Positions 18,557 through 27,844 of a stretch of 64,000 bases of DNA are shown piece by piece. A model generated the notes under the pieces. It worked only from the letters and a program-made list of their open reading frames with translations. It was not told where the DNA came from and did no database searches. A program made the position numbers and the translations under genes. Every line of letters starts with the position of its first letter. Within the stretch, counting starts at the first letter, position 1. The DNA is from Bacteroidota bacterium. Its GTDB lineage: Bacteria; Bacteroidota; Bacteroidia; AKYH767-A; 2013-40CM-41-45. The stretch spans positions 124,001 to 188,000 of the forward strand of contig QQVM01000005.1 in assembly GCA_003389385.1 (NCBI GenBank), read 5' to 3'.

Positions 18557-21500
18557 ATGATAAGAATCAAAATCATCAGTATTGTATTTTTAGCTCTGCT
18601 GGGTTTTAACGCAAAGGGGCAAAGCACAAAAAGTTTCAGCACAGATCCTTCAGCATTTCTCAGTGAACTTAAAATCTTTCTTGTAGAGACAGACAAGAAG
18701 GAAGGCGAGAAGTTGATCGAAACGTTCACTCCGCTTTGGGGCAGCGGACGATTCAGTCAAAGTCAGCAAAAGGATATAATTAAGACCGGAAACGCTATGC
18801 TGAAAAAGCGAATGAAAGCATTTCCTGACTTTAAAAATTACATCAATTCACTGATCAGTTTCGCCCAATCTGATCAAAGCTCTCAAAGTTTTGACGCATG
18901 GCAGGCAAGTATTGATAAATTACTGGCTCTTCCTGCCAGGCACTTTTCTAATTATATCAATGTATGCAATTTTCTTTTCCAGGATCGCTCGCTCTATGTT
19001 TCTCCATCAACACGATGGTATACTCCGGACGGCAGTTACAGTTTCGGATTTGATTCGATTCCTAAAATCGATTTCGGTAAGATGACTCTGATTTGCACTG
19101 CGAAGTCAGATTCTTCCGTGATCTATTCTACAGCAGGTTCACTGTATCCGACTTTGAATTTATTCATAGGAAAAGGAGGAAGGGTGAACTGGATTCGTGC
19201 AGGATTCGATGAGCAAACAGTAAGAGCTGATTTGAATGATTACAAAATTGATGTAAGCGGCAGCGATTGGTCAGCAGACTCCGTTGTTTTTGTTAATTCA
19301 GTATACTTCAATAAGCCGCTTATAGGAACATACCGGGACAAGATTCTGGCGAATGTAACGCCAGACAAAGCCACATATCCCCGTTTTGAATCTCATGATC
19401 TTAATCTTGTAATTAAAAATATTGTACCAGACCTGGATTATTCCGGAGGCTTCTCCATGGTTGGAAATAAAATGGTAGGCTCCGGTAATGATGATGAAAA
19501 TGCCAAACTACTTATTAAGAGGGAAGGAAAGCCTTTTTTATTGGCCGCATCACGCGGTTTCGTCGTACGAAAGGAGAGAATCACTTCCGACAATGCTTCT
19601 GTCACTATATTTCATGAGCAAGATTCAATTTATCATCCGAGCCTGTCATTCAAATACATTGTACAAGACAGGGAAGTGGCACTTATCAGGGGAGAGGACG
19701 GGAAGTCAAAGAGCCCTTACTTCAATTCATACCATCAGATTGACATGTATTTTGACGGATTATACTGGAAGATAGATGATCCTATCATAAACATGAAAAT
19801 GATAAGCGGGGAAGGAGAAAGCAAAGCAACTTTCGAGTCAAGCAACTATTTCAGAAAGAATCGCTTTTTAAAATTGCAGAGTCTGAGTGAAGTGCATCCT
19901 TTGTTTCGCATTAAACAGTACACAGAAAGAAGAGGCTCTCCTGAAATTTACACTGAAGATCTTGCGAAGGAAATGAAACTTTCAGTGAATGAAGTCAGAA
20001 CTATGTTAATCAACCTATCCAATCAGGGTTTTGTTACATACGATTCAAAGAATGACATGGCAATTGCCAAAGACAGGCTCAATTATTATCTTTTGGCTAA
20101 CACCGGTAAAATCGATTATGATGTCCTCATGTTTGAGTCAGTTATCAGTGCCAAACCCAATGCGAGTATTAATCTTCTGAATTTTGAAATCACCATGAGA
20201 GGACTTGCGCCAATTATCCTGAGCGACTCTCAGAATGTTGTCATATATCCCGGAGATCAGGAAATTAAAATGAAAAAAAACCGGGACTTTGCATTTACAG
20301 GAAGGGTAAAGGCAGGGCGATTTGATTTCTACGGGAAGCAATTCACATTCGACTATCACAACTTTAAAATCAATTTGGATAATGTGGACTCTCTCAGACT
20401 TAAAGTGGAAAGCGACAATCCGCAGGATGTGGACGAATATGGCAATCGCAGGCTGGTGAACGTGCGAAGCGTTTTGCAAAACATCAACGGGGATCTTTTA
20501 ATTGATTACCAGGGAAACAAGTCAGGGCTTCACAATTACCCAGAATATCCTGTCTTCAATTCCAAAAAAGATTCCTACGTGTACTACGACAGGAAGTTCA
20601 TTCAGAACGGTGTGTACGACAAGGACAGATTTTATTTTCACCTGGATCCCTTTACAATTGATTCACTCGATAATTTCAGCAGAGCCGGATTGCGTTTCGA
20701 TGGTGAGTTTGTATCGGCAGGAATTTTTCCAGACTTCCGGGATACTCTGAGACTTCAGAAAGATCTCTCGCTCGGACTTACAAGAACATCCGGTCCGGAA
20801 GGATGGCCTGCATATGGCGGCAAAGGACAGTTTACCAATACAATTAATTTGAGCAATGCAGGGCTTCACGGGAACGGAACATTGGATTATCTGACATCGA
20901 CAAGTAAATCAGATGACTTCTTGTTCCTACCTGATTCGATGAATTCTTCAGTAAAGCTTTTCGAGAACAGAAAAGAAATATACAAAGGAATTGAGTTCCC
21001 GGAAGTCTTCAGTCCGAATGTATATGTTCACTGGCAGCCCTACAACGATGTCATGTATGTCAACAGGAAGATTGAGGACATGACCATGTATGAAAACCAG
21101 GCACAACTGAATGGAAATCTTCAATTGAAACCCTCCGGAATGACCGGTAACGGAGTCATGTCTTTTGCTGCCAGCGAACTGGAGTCGAAAATGTTTAAGT
21201 ACAAATCGAACACATTCGGAGCAGACACATCTGATTTCCGTCTTACATCAGACAATACGGCTGCTCTTGCTTTCACAACAAAGAATGTTAACTCCCACAT
21301 TGATTTTACAAGAAGGGTTGGGGAGTTCAAGTCAAACGGCGGCGGTTCTTACGTGAGTTTTCCTCTTAACCAATACATCTGTTTCATTGACCAGTTTAAA
21401 TGGTTTATGGATCAGCAGGAAATCGAACTCAGTTCAGGATCCAGTGCACAGGTTGTGGAAGATACATTGTCTACCGGACTGAGCCTTACAGGTTCGGAAT

Positions 21501-23029
21501 TCATCAGCGTGGATCCTCGGCAGGATTCGCTTCGCTTCAAAGCTCCATTTGCCAAATACTCACTCAAAGACTATCTCATTAAAGCAGAACAGGTGGCACT
21601 TGTATATACAGCTGATGCGGCTGTGATTCCAGATAGCGGTAAGCTTGTGATTGAGCGTTATGCGAAAATGCGGACACTCGAAAATGCAAGGATAGTTGCC
21701 AACAACACTACAAAGTATCACACGATATACAATGCAAAGGTGAATATTCTGGGGCGTAAAAAGTATGAAGGCAGCGGAGATTACGACTATGTGGATGAAA
21801 ACCGGACCAAACATCATTTTCATTTCAACAATGTAAGAGTTGACTCCACACTTCAGACCATTGCAGACGGTGAATTGAATGATACATCAGGATTTCCGCT
21901 GTCGAATCATTTTCTATTCAAAGGGAGCGTTCACTTGCTGGCCAACAAACAATTCCTGGAATTTTCCGGATTCACAATGCCGAACATACAGTGCGGCCTG
22001 ATAGAAAGAAACTGGATTCGTTTCCGGGGTGAAATTAACCCAGACAATGTTTCTGTCCCCGTCAATTCGCCTATCACCGATACTGGGGCGAAACTCGCCG
22101 CTGCTGTCGCTCAAACCAGTGACACGACAGGAATTTATGCAGCTTTCCTGATGCCGAAGAAAAGAGCCACGGATCTGGAATTGATCAACGCCTCAGGCGT
22201 ATTATTCTATAATAAAGAAACCAATCAGTTCAGAATAACTACAGCTGAAAAGAGGGATAAGCCACTCAGTCCTGGAAATTATTTAAGTCTGGATGATGCC
22301 TCATGCAAGGTTTTCGGAGAAGGCAAGATTTCTTTCGGCGCTGATCTTGGACAGCTGAGCATGACTACAGTTGGTAACTTGAAAAACGACTTAAAGACAG
22401 ACAGCACAGAATTCGATCTGTTGATGGTCCTTGATTTTCCTTTTGCAGATGATGCACTTAAGAGCATGAGCGAGTTCCTCTCAACCAATGCAATGTTGAA
22501 ACCAACCCAGGATATCGGGCGCTTAACTTTTGAAAAAGGACTCGCTGAAATTGCTGGAAAAGAAAAGGCTGATAAAATGATTGCCGAGCTCAATCTCTAT
22601 GGTGCATTTAAAAAGATCCCTGATGAATTGAGGCATACATTCTTCTTCACAGAATTAAAGATGGCCTGGAACAATGATTTACGCGCTTACCGGTCGATTG
22701 GACAGATTGGAGTGTCCAATATGGATAAAACAAGCATCAACAGAAGAATGAACGGACATATCGAGATATTGCGCAAACGCAGCGGTGACTCCTTCACAAT
22801 TTATCTGGAACCTGAAAACGGAACCTGGTACTATTTCAGTTATTCAAGGGGGCTGATGCAAGCCATTAGTTCTTCATCTGTATTTAATGAGGCAATAGAA
22901 AAATTAAAGCCTGAGAAAAGAGTTTCAAAAGTCAAGGATAAACCGGATTTCGAATACATCCTCTCCACAGACCGTGCAGTAAGGAATTTCCTGAAAAAAT
23001 TAAGCCCGGCAGATCAGTCAGAAAATTAA
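18557..23029 (+). CDS. Very large exported beta-rich protein of unknown function, with a winged-helix-like insert
   Basis: 1490 residues with a signal peptide (about 1-21, ending AKGQ). I do not recognise the family. The first ~150 residues are helical. After that the protein is mostly short amphipathic strands in an OstA/LptA-like rhythm, for example SDNASVTIFHEQDSIYHPSL, GKQFTFDYHNFKINLDNVDS and LKPSGMTGNGVMSF. Residues 463-508 read like a winged helix-turn-helix (YTEDLAKEMKLSVNEVRTM, then LSNQGFVTYDSKN). No membrane helix follows the signal. It is the last gene of a run with tpiA and prmA. A periplasmic or outer-membrane role in envelope assembly is only a guess from the strand pattern. 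Confidence 0.75.
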   Translation: MIRIKIISIVFLALLGFNAKGQSTKSFSTDPSAFLSELKIFLVETDKKEGEKLIETFTPLWGSGRFSQSQQKDIIKTGNAMLKKRMKAFPDFKNYINSLISFAQSDQSSQSFDAWQASIDKLLALPARHFSNYINVCNFLFQDRSLYVSPSTRWYTPDGSYSFGFDSIPKIDFGKMTLICTAKSDSSVIYSTAGSLYPTLNLFIGKGGRVNWIRAGFDEQTVRADLNDYKIDVSGSDWSADSVVFVNSVYFNKPLIGTYRDKILANVTPDKATYPRFESHDLNLVIKNIVPDLDYSGGFSMVGNKMVGSGNDDENAKLLIKREGKPFLLAASRGFVVRKERITSDNASVTIFHEQDSIYHPSLSFKYIVQDREVALIRGEDGKSKSPYFNSYHQIDMYFDGLYWKIDDPIINMKMISGEGESKATFESSNYFRKNRFLKLQSLSEVHPLFRIKQYTERRGSPEIYTEDLAKEMKLSVNEVRTMLINLSNQGFVTYDSKNDMAIAKDRLNYYLLANTGKIDYDVLMFESVISAKPNASINLLNFEITMRGLAPIILSDSQNVVIYPGDQEIKMKKNRDFAFTGRVKAGRFDFYGKQFTFDYHNFKINLDNVDSLRLKVESDNPQDVDEYGNRRLVNVRSVLQNINGDLLIDYQGNKSGLHNYPEYPVFNSKKDSYVYYDRKFIQNGVYDKDRFYFHLDPFTIDSLDNFSRAGLRFDGEFVSAGIFPDFRDTLRLQKDLSLGLTRTSGPEGWPAYGGKGQFTNTINLSNAGLHGNGTLDYLTSTSKSDDFLFLPDSMNSSVKLFENRKEIYKGIEFPEVFSPNVYVHWQPYNDVMYVNRKIEDMTMYENQAQLNGNLQLKPSGMTGNGVMSFAASELESKMFKYKSNTFGADTSDFRLTSDNTAALAFTTKNVNSHIDFTRRVGEFKSNGGGSYVSFPLNQYICFIDQFKWFMDQQEIELSSGSSAQVVEDTLSTGLSLTGSEFISVDPRQDSLRFKAPFAKYSLKDYLIKAEQVALVYTADAAVIPDSGKLVIERYAKMRTLENARIVANNTTKYHTIYNAKVNILGRKKYEGSGDYDYVDENRTKHHFHFNNVRVDSTLQTIADGELNDTSGFPLSNHFLFKGSVHLLANKQFLEFSGFTMPNIQCGLIERNWIRFRGEINPDNVSVPVNSPITDTGAKLAAAVAQTSDTTGIYAAFLMPKKRATDLELINASGVLFYNKETNQFRITTAEKRDKPLSPGNYLSLDDASCKVFGEGKISFGADLGQLSMTTVGNLKNDLKTDSTEFDLLMVLDFPFADDALKSMSEFLSTNAMLKPTQDIGRLTFEKGLAEIAGKEKADKMIAELNLYGAFKKIPDELRHTFFFTELKMAWNNDLRAYRSIGQIGVSNMDKTSINRRMNGHIEILRKRSGDSFTIYLEPENGTWYYFSYSRGLMQAISSSSVFNEAIEKLKPEKRVSKVKDKPDFEYILSTDRAVRNFLKKLSPADQSEN

Positions 23030-23118
23030 TGCCACAATTTTGATTTGTAATCGCTAAGATTGTAAATTGCCCGTGTCCGGGCCGCGGATTTTTCAAAATC
23101 AAAGCAGAAAGGAAATTA

Positions 23119-23757
23119 TTGTTGCTTACATTTTCCAACATTGCAGGACTTTTACTTGCCTACCTGATAGGATCGATTCCTTCAGCAGTATGGGTCGGAA
23201 TTACCTTTTACGGGATTGATGTCAGGGAGTATGGCAGTGGAAATGCCGGTGCTACAAATACTTTCAGGGTACTTGGAAAAAAGCCCGGAATTGCTGTATT
23301 GCTGATGGATATTCTGAAAGGATTTCTTGCGGTCAAGGTTGCATATATATTGGGAGATTACAGTTCTGATTCTCCCGAATTCATTGATTTTGAACTGGCT
23401 CTTGCAGTATGCGGATTAATGGGTCATATTTTTCCGGTTTATGTCGGATTCAGAGGCGGAAAAGGTGTCGCGACAATGCTTGGAATTCTGATCGGAGTCC
23501 ATCCGCAGGCAGCTTTGGTTTGTGCTGTTGTGTTCCTGATCACACTTATTCTCAGCGGATATGTTTCACTGAGCAGTATGATGAGTGGTATCGCCTTTCC
23601 TGTAACCATAATGGTGTTTTATTCCACTAATTCCAGCATTAATATTTTCTCACTGGCCGTTGCGCTTCTAATCATCATCACACACCAGAAAAATCTTGAA
23701 AGAATTTTAAATAATGCAGAGACAAGAGTGAAATGGTATCCTCTATGGAAGTCCTGA
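23119..23757 (+). CDS. plsY: Glycerol-3-phosphate acyltransferase PlsY
   Basis: 212 residues, an inner-membrane enzyme that moves the acyl group from acyl-phosphate to glycerol 3-phosphate, the first step of phospholipid synthesis. The three family motifs are clear: GSIPSAVWVG, EYGSGNAGATNTFRVLGKKPG and GHIFPVYVGFRGGKGVAT. There is no ATG before motif 1; two TTG codons in a row (23119 and 23122) are the only sensible starts, with AGGAAA at 23110-23115 as ribosome site, better spaced for 23122. The last 15 bases overlap the end of the gene on the other strand. Confidence 0.96.
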   Translation: MLLTFSNIAGLLLAYLIGSIPSAVWVGITFYGIDVREYGSGNAGATNTFRVLGKKPGIAVLLMDILKGFLAVKVAYILGDYSSDSPEFIDFELALAVCGLMGHIFPVYVGFRGGKGVATMLGILIGVHPQAALVCAVVFLITLILSGYVSLSSMMSGIAFPVTIMVFYSTNSSINIFSLAVALLIIITHQKNLERILNNAETRVKWYPLWKS

Positions 23758-24687
23758 TGGACAATTTTTTTTCCTTAGAAATTCTGTGTCAATTTCCGGA
23801 GCCAGTCTTTTAATTGTATTCAAGTCCTCGCAAACTCTGAATTTTACATCAAGATATGACAGGGCCACAGCACGTTCGAAGTACCATTGAGCCACGGAGT
23901 CGTTTATTGAAATGGCAAGTGTAAAATCATATGCTGCTGATGCAGCTGTTTCATTGTTGATTTCCAGCTTGTGCAGTTTTAAATGGCCTCTCTCAAAATA
24001 AGCTTGTGCATTGAATGGATTCAGGTCAATGCTTAGGTTATATTTCTTCAAAGCTGTATTTATATCGCCCTTTGCTTTCAACTTTCTTGCTTCATCAAGA
24101 AATAACTCTGCTCTTATTCGGGCTTTTTCACTTCTGTCAGCCATTTTGGCAATCTGTTCAGCAGCTTTTTCCTTTTTCCTCTCCGGATATCTGTTCCTGA
24201 TCATTTGCTCATAAGTGCTTGCCCTGAAGAAATTATGAAAGTCACGGTCATTCAATGATAAACTAAGTACTAACAAAGTAATGCAAACAAACCAAAATGC
24301 TGTGCTTACCGGCCTCCTCCAATGTGTTGGAATTATATGTTTGTTCAGGGTCGGAATCAGTCTAGGAAGAAGGAGAGCGACAGTTACTAAAGCAAGAGAA
24401 ATCCATTCAACACCTTCTGAAACAATCCAATATTGCTGTTTGAGTGCCAGCAAAGCCAGGCTCAATGCATATATCCAAACCATCGGAATGGCGAAAACGG
24501 AATCATGCTTTAAATGCTTTTTAAGCTGGAGTAGCCCGGATACAGCAGAATAAAAAACCAAAATGATAATACCGGAAATCATTATCAGCGATCCTGCATT
24601 GATGCCTGATTTGCGAATTAGCATTCCTGCTACAAAACAAAACAGACCTAGTAATATACCTCCGGCGCGTTTTTTTCCTTTCCTCAT
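23743..24687 (-). CDS. Membrane protein with C-terminal TPR repeats
   Basis: 314 residues. Five hydrophobic segments fill residues 8-145 (first GGILLGLFCFVAGMLI, last AFWFVCITLLVLSLSL). A basic linker (ERKKEKAAEQ) leads to about three tetratricopeptide units between 190 and 300, such as GDINTALKKYNLSIDLNPFNAQAYFERG. It probably holds a protein partner near the inner membrane. No family name is recognised. Its last 15 bases overlap the end of plsY in a tail-to-tail arrangement. Confidence 0.75.
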   Translation of the reverse strand: MRKGKKRAGGILLGLFCFVAGMLIRKSGINAGSLIMISGIIILVFYSAVSGLLQLKKHLKHDSVFAIPMVWIYALSLALLALKQQYWIVSEGVEWISLALVTVALLLPRLIPTLNKHIIPTHWRRPVSTAFWFVCITLLVLSLSLNDRDFHNFFRASTYEQMIRNRYPERKKEKAAEQIAKMADRSEKARIRAELFLDEARKLKAKGDINTALKKYNLSIDLNPFNAQAYFERGHLKLHKLEINNETAASAAYDFTLAISINDSVAQWYFERAVALSYLDVKFRVCEDLNTIKRLAPEIDTEFLRKKNCPSGLP

Positions 24688-24804
24688 ATACCATTCAGGA
24701 ATATAACATTCTGACCTGATCCTTAATTTTAATAATTGACAATTTGCAATTTTTTTTTGTTAAGAAGAATGTTTCGTGTTCAATATTGTGCCTGTCCCGG
24801 CAGT

Positions 24805-24812
24805 TAATTTTG
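24805..24812 (+). promoter_or_regulatory. -7 promoter box before the GH3/beta-lactamase gene
   Basis: TAATTTTG, a perfect TAnnTTTG match, 23 bases before the ATG at 24836. A TTG about 16 bases upstream (24786-24788) may be the -33 element. It lies downstream of the alternative GTG start at 24776, which supports the ATG. Confidence 0.45.
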
Positions 24813-24835
24813 TAATCCAGTCCGAATTGTCTGAA

Positions 24836-27802
24836 ATGCGCAGCTTAGTATTCTCCTTATTGATCCTGGTTCAGGTTATTTCAAGTCTGAAATGCATTGC
24901 TGCTGCAGGCGAAAAGAAAATTCCGCCATTTTACTCGGAAGATGCATCCAAATGGGCAGATTCTGTACTTGCGACATTGACTCCTCATGAAAGGATTGCA
25001 CAGCTGATCATGGTGGCTGCCTGGAGCAATAAAGATTCTTCCCATATAAAAGAAATTCAAAAGCAGATAACAGACTGGGGAATAGGCGGACTGATTTTTT
25101 TTCAGGGTGGTCCGGTCAGGCAGGCCATGCTGACTAACAATTATCAAAGACTCAGCAAGATTCCCCTGATGATTGGAATTGACGGGGAGTGGGGGCTGAA
25201 CATGAGGCTGGACAGTACCATTCGTTTTCCGAGGCAAATGACATTATCAGCAATGCAGGATGACAGTCTCATTTATTACATGGGGAAAGAAATTGCAAGA
25301 CAGTGCAAGAGATTAGGCATACATGTAAACTTTGCACCAGACGCTGATGTCAACAACAACCCTCTGAATCCTGTGATCGGAAGCAGATCGTTTGGTGATG
25401 ACCCTGAACAGGTTTTCAGCAAGTCCCTGATGTACATGAAAGGAATGCAGGATAACGGAGTTCTTGCGAATGGGAAACATTTTCCCGGCCATGGAAATGC
25501 AGACAGCGATTCACATTTTACACTCCCTGTGATCCGTCAGGATGCACAGACATTCAGGTCCGTGGAACTTTATCCTTTCAGGAAACTGATTGATGAAGGC
25601 CTGGGGTCTGTGATGATTGCGCACCTCTTCGTACCGGCTCTTGATTCAACTAAGAATCTTCCGTCCACACTATCCAAGCCGATTGTTAGCGATTTGCTTC
25701 AGGATGAAATGGGATTCAAGGGACTAGTATTCACCGATGCCCTGAATATGAAAGCAGTAAGCACATGTTACAAACCCGGTGTATTGGATAAACTCGCTTT
25801 GCTTGCAGGTAATGATGTTTTGCTGTATTCTGAAGATGTACGGAAAGCGGTTCTTGAAATCCATTCAGCTGTAGACAGTGGTGAAATCAGCATGGATGAA
25901 ATTGACCGAAGGGCAAAAAAAGTATTGATGGCAAAATTTTGGTGTGGTCTGAACAAGAAACCCCACATTGAAATCAACAATTTGCGTGAAGACCTGAATT
26001 CTCCTGAGGGGATTTTTCTCCAAAGGAAAATGTATGAACAATCTTTGACTCTTCTTACAAACAAGAATTCCCTGCTTCCTTTGAGAATTACTGACTCATT
26101 GCGCATCGCTGTGGTGTCGATAGGTGAGAAGCCGGGCAATGCATTTCACTCCCAGCTGAAGCAATACGGTCGTTTCGACTTTTTTACTGAAGAGAAAGAC
26201 GCGCCTTTGTCCATTATGGATGCAATGTACCAGTACCTTGTCAACTATGACCTTGTAATAGTTAGTCTGCACGGAACCACAATGAAAGCACAAAACAATT
26301 ACGGTGTTACTCGTGTCAGTGAAATCTTTATAGATTCAGTGCTGAACACATACAAAACTGTTTTTGTGAATTTCGGGAATGCATACACACTGAGCAGATT
26401 TAGAAATTTGAAATCCGCTCAGGCTGTAGTTCTTGCCTACGAAGATTTTGAACTGCCGCAGCAGCTTGCCGCACAACTTGTGATGGGGGGAATCAGTGCT
26501 GACGGAAGGCTGCCTGTCAACGCAACAAAGCAATTTAAAAGAGATACAGGAACAGATTCTGGATCTCCATTTCGACTGAAATATACTGTTCCTGAAGATG
26601 CAGGAATGTCTTCTGTGAAACTTGCACGCATAGATTCTATCGCGGTTAAAGCTATCAAAGCCGGTGCCATGCCTGGTTGTCAGGTCATGGTAGTAAAAGA
26701 CCGAAAAGTGGTTTACATGAAATCCTTCGGTCATCATGACTACTCAAAAAACCGTGTTGTTACAAATTCAGATTTGTATGATGTTGCTTCCATCACGAAA
26801 ATAGCCGGGGCAGGTCTTGCCATGATGAAAGTATATGAAGAGGAAGGTGTGGATCCTGATAAAAACATCTCTAATTATCTTCCTAAACTCAGAAGTGGTA
26901 ATAAGAAAAATGTAAAGATCGCAGACATGCTCACACACCAGGCAGGATTTCAGGCCTGGATTCCTTTCTGGAAAAAGACTCAAACTGAAACCGGTTTGTC
27001 AGGCAGTATTTATAACCGGATCCGCAGTGAAAAGTACAAAGTAAGGGTGGCCGACAGCATTTACATGAGAAACGATTATGTCGACAGTGTAATGTCATGG
27101 GTTTACAATTCCCCGGTTTCGAATCCTGGCAAATATGTATACAGTGATTTGGGAACGATTCTCGTCAAAGCTTTGGTAGAGCGTGAAACCGGAAAGGCTT
27201 TCGATGATTTCCTCGATGAGAAATTCTATGGTCCGCTTCAGTTGCAAAACTCAGCTTTTAATCCGCTTGATAAATTCGACAGAAGCAGAATTGTACCGAC
27301 AGAATTCGATAAGGAATTCAGAAACCAGCTTATTCACGGATATGTCCATGACCCTGCTGCGGCCATGCTGGGTGGAGTTTCAGGAAATGCAGGGCTCTTC
27401 AGTAATGCCAATGACATTGCGATCATCATGCAGATGCTGCTTGATGAAGGACAATACGGAGGCATACGTTTTTTAAAAAGCAAGACCGTGAAAAAATTCA
27501 CATCAAGATATTATCCGGAGTCTGAAAACAGGAGAGGACTTTTGTTTGACAAGCCTGAGACCAATACGGATAAGCCAAGTCCTTGTGCCAGATCAGCTTC
27601 ACCTTCCACCTTTGGACATCAGGGTTTCACCGGAACCTGTGCCTGGGCAGATCCGGAGAATGACTTGATTTTTGTATTTCTTTCCAACAGAATTCACCCG
27701 GATGCGTCTAATGACAAGTTGATTAAGATGAATGTGAGAACAGATTTGCACCAGGCAGTTTACGATGCAATTATCCAGGATCAGTTTTCAAAAAGTAAAT
27801 AA
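24836..27802 (+). CDS. Exported fusion: GH3 NagZ-like beta-N-acetylglucosaminidase plus class C beta-lactamase-like domain
   Basis: 988 residues from the ATG at 24836, which starts a proper signal peptide (MRSLVFSLLILVQVISSL). The GH3 domain spans about 35-370: IGIDGEWGLNMRL, the NagZ signature KHFPGHGNADSDSH (K214 to H226, with the His/Asp acid-base pair) and the nucleophile D301 in FTDALNM. A GH3 C-terminal domain follows to about 600. The last ~380 residues are a serine-hydrolase/beta-lactamase domain with S652-I-T-K655, YSDLG and HQGFTGT. It probably trims cell-wall muropeptides in the periplasm, with the second domain as an esterase or D-peptidase. This fusion is known in Bacteroidota. 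Confidence 0.9.
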   Translation: MRSLVFSLLILVQVISSLKCIAAAGEKKIPPFYSEDASKWADSVLATLTPHERIAQLIMVAAWSNKDSSHIKEIQKQITDWGIGGLIFFQGGPVRQAMLTNNYQRLSKIPLMIGIDGEWGLNMRLDSTIRFPRQMTLSAMQDDSLIYYMGKEIARQCKRLGIHVNFAPDADVNNNPLNPVIGSRSFGDDPEQVFSKSLMYMKGMQDNGVLANGKHFPGHGNADSDSHFTLPVIRQDAQTFRSVELYPFRKLIDEGLGSVMIAHLFVPALDSTKNLPSTLSKPIVSDLLQDEMGFKGLVFTDALNMKAVSTCYKPGVLDKLALLAGNDVLLYSEDVRKAVLEIHSAVDSGEISMDEIDRRAKKVLMAKFWCGLNKKPHIEINNLREDLNSPEGIFLQRKMYEQSLTLLTNKNSLLPLRITDSLRIAVVSIGEKPGNAFHSQLKQYGRFDFFTEEKDAPLSIMDAMYQYLVNYDLVIVSLHGTTMKAQNNYGVTRVSEIFIDSVLNTYKTVFVNFGNAYTLSRFRNLKSAQAVVLAYEDFELPQQLAAQLVMGGISADGRLPVNATKQFKRDTGTDSGSPFRLKYTVPEDAGMSSVKLARIDSIAVKAIKAGAMPGCQVMVVKDRKVVYMKSFGHHDYSKNRVVTNSDLYDVASITKIAGAGLAMMKVYEEEGVDPDKNISNYLPKLRSGNKKNVKIADMLTHQAGFQAWIPFWKKTQTETGLSGSIYNRIRSEKYKVRVADSIYMRNDYVDSVMSWVYNSPVSNPGKYVYSDLGTILVKALVERETGKAFDDFLDEKFYGPLQLQNSAFNPLDKFDRSRIVPTEFDKEFRNQLIHGYVHDPAAAMLGGVSGNAGLFSNANDIAIIMQMLLDEGQYGGIRFLKSKTVKKFTSRYYPESENRRGLLFDKPETNTDKPSPCARSASPSTFGHQGFTGTCAWADPENDLIFVFLSNRIHPDASNDKLIKMNVRTDLHQAVYDAIIQDQFSKSK

Positions 27803-27811
27803 AGGTCTTTG

Positions 27812-27819
27812 TATATTTG
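27812..27819 (+). promoter_or_regulatory. -7 promoter box before bshA
   Basis: TATATTTG, a perfect TAnnTTTG match just after the stop of the GH3 gene. It ends four bases before the first ATG (27824) and 25 bases before the ATG at 27845, favouring the latter unless the message is leaderless. Confidence 0.5.
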
Positions 27820-27844
27820 AACCATGCTTATGGAAAATGCACAA

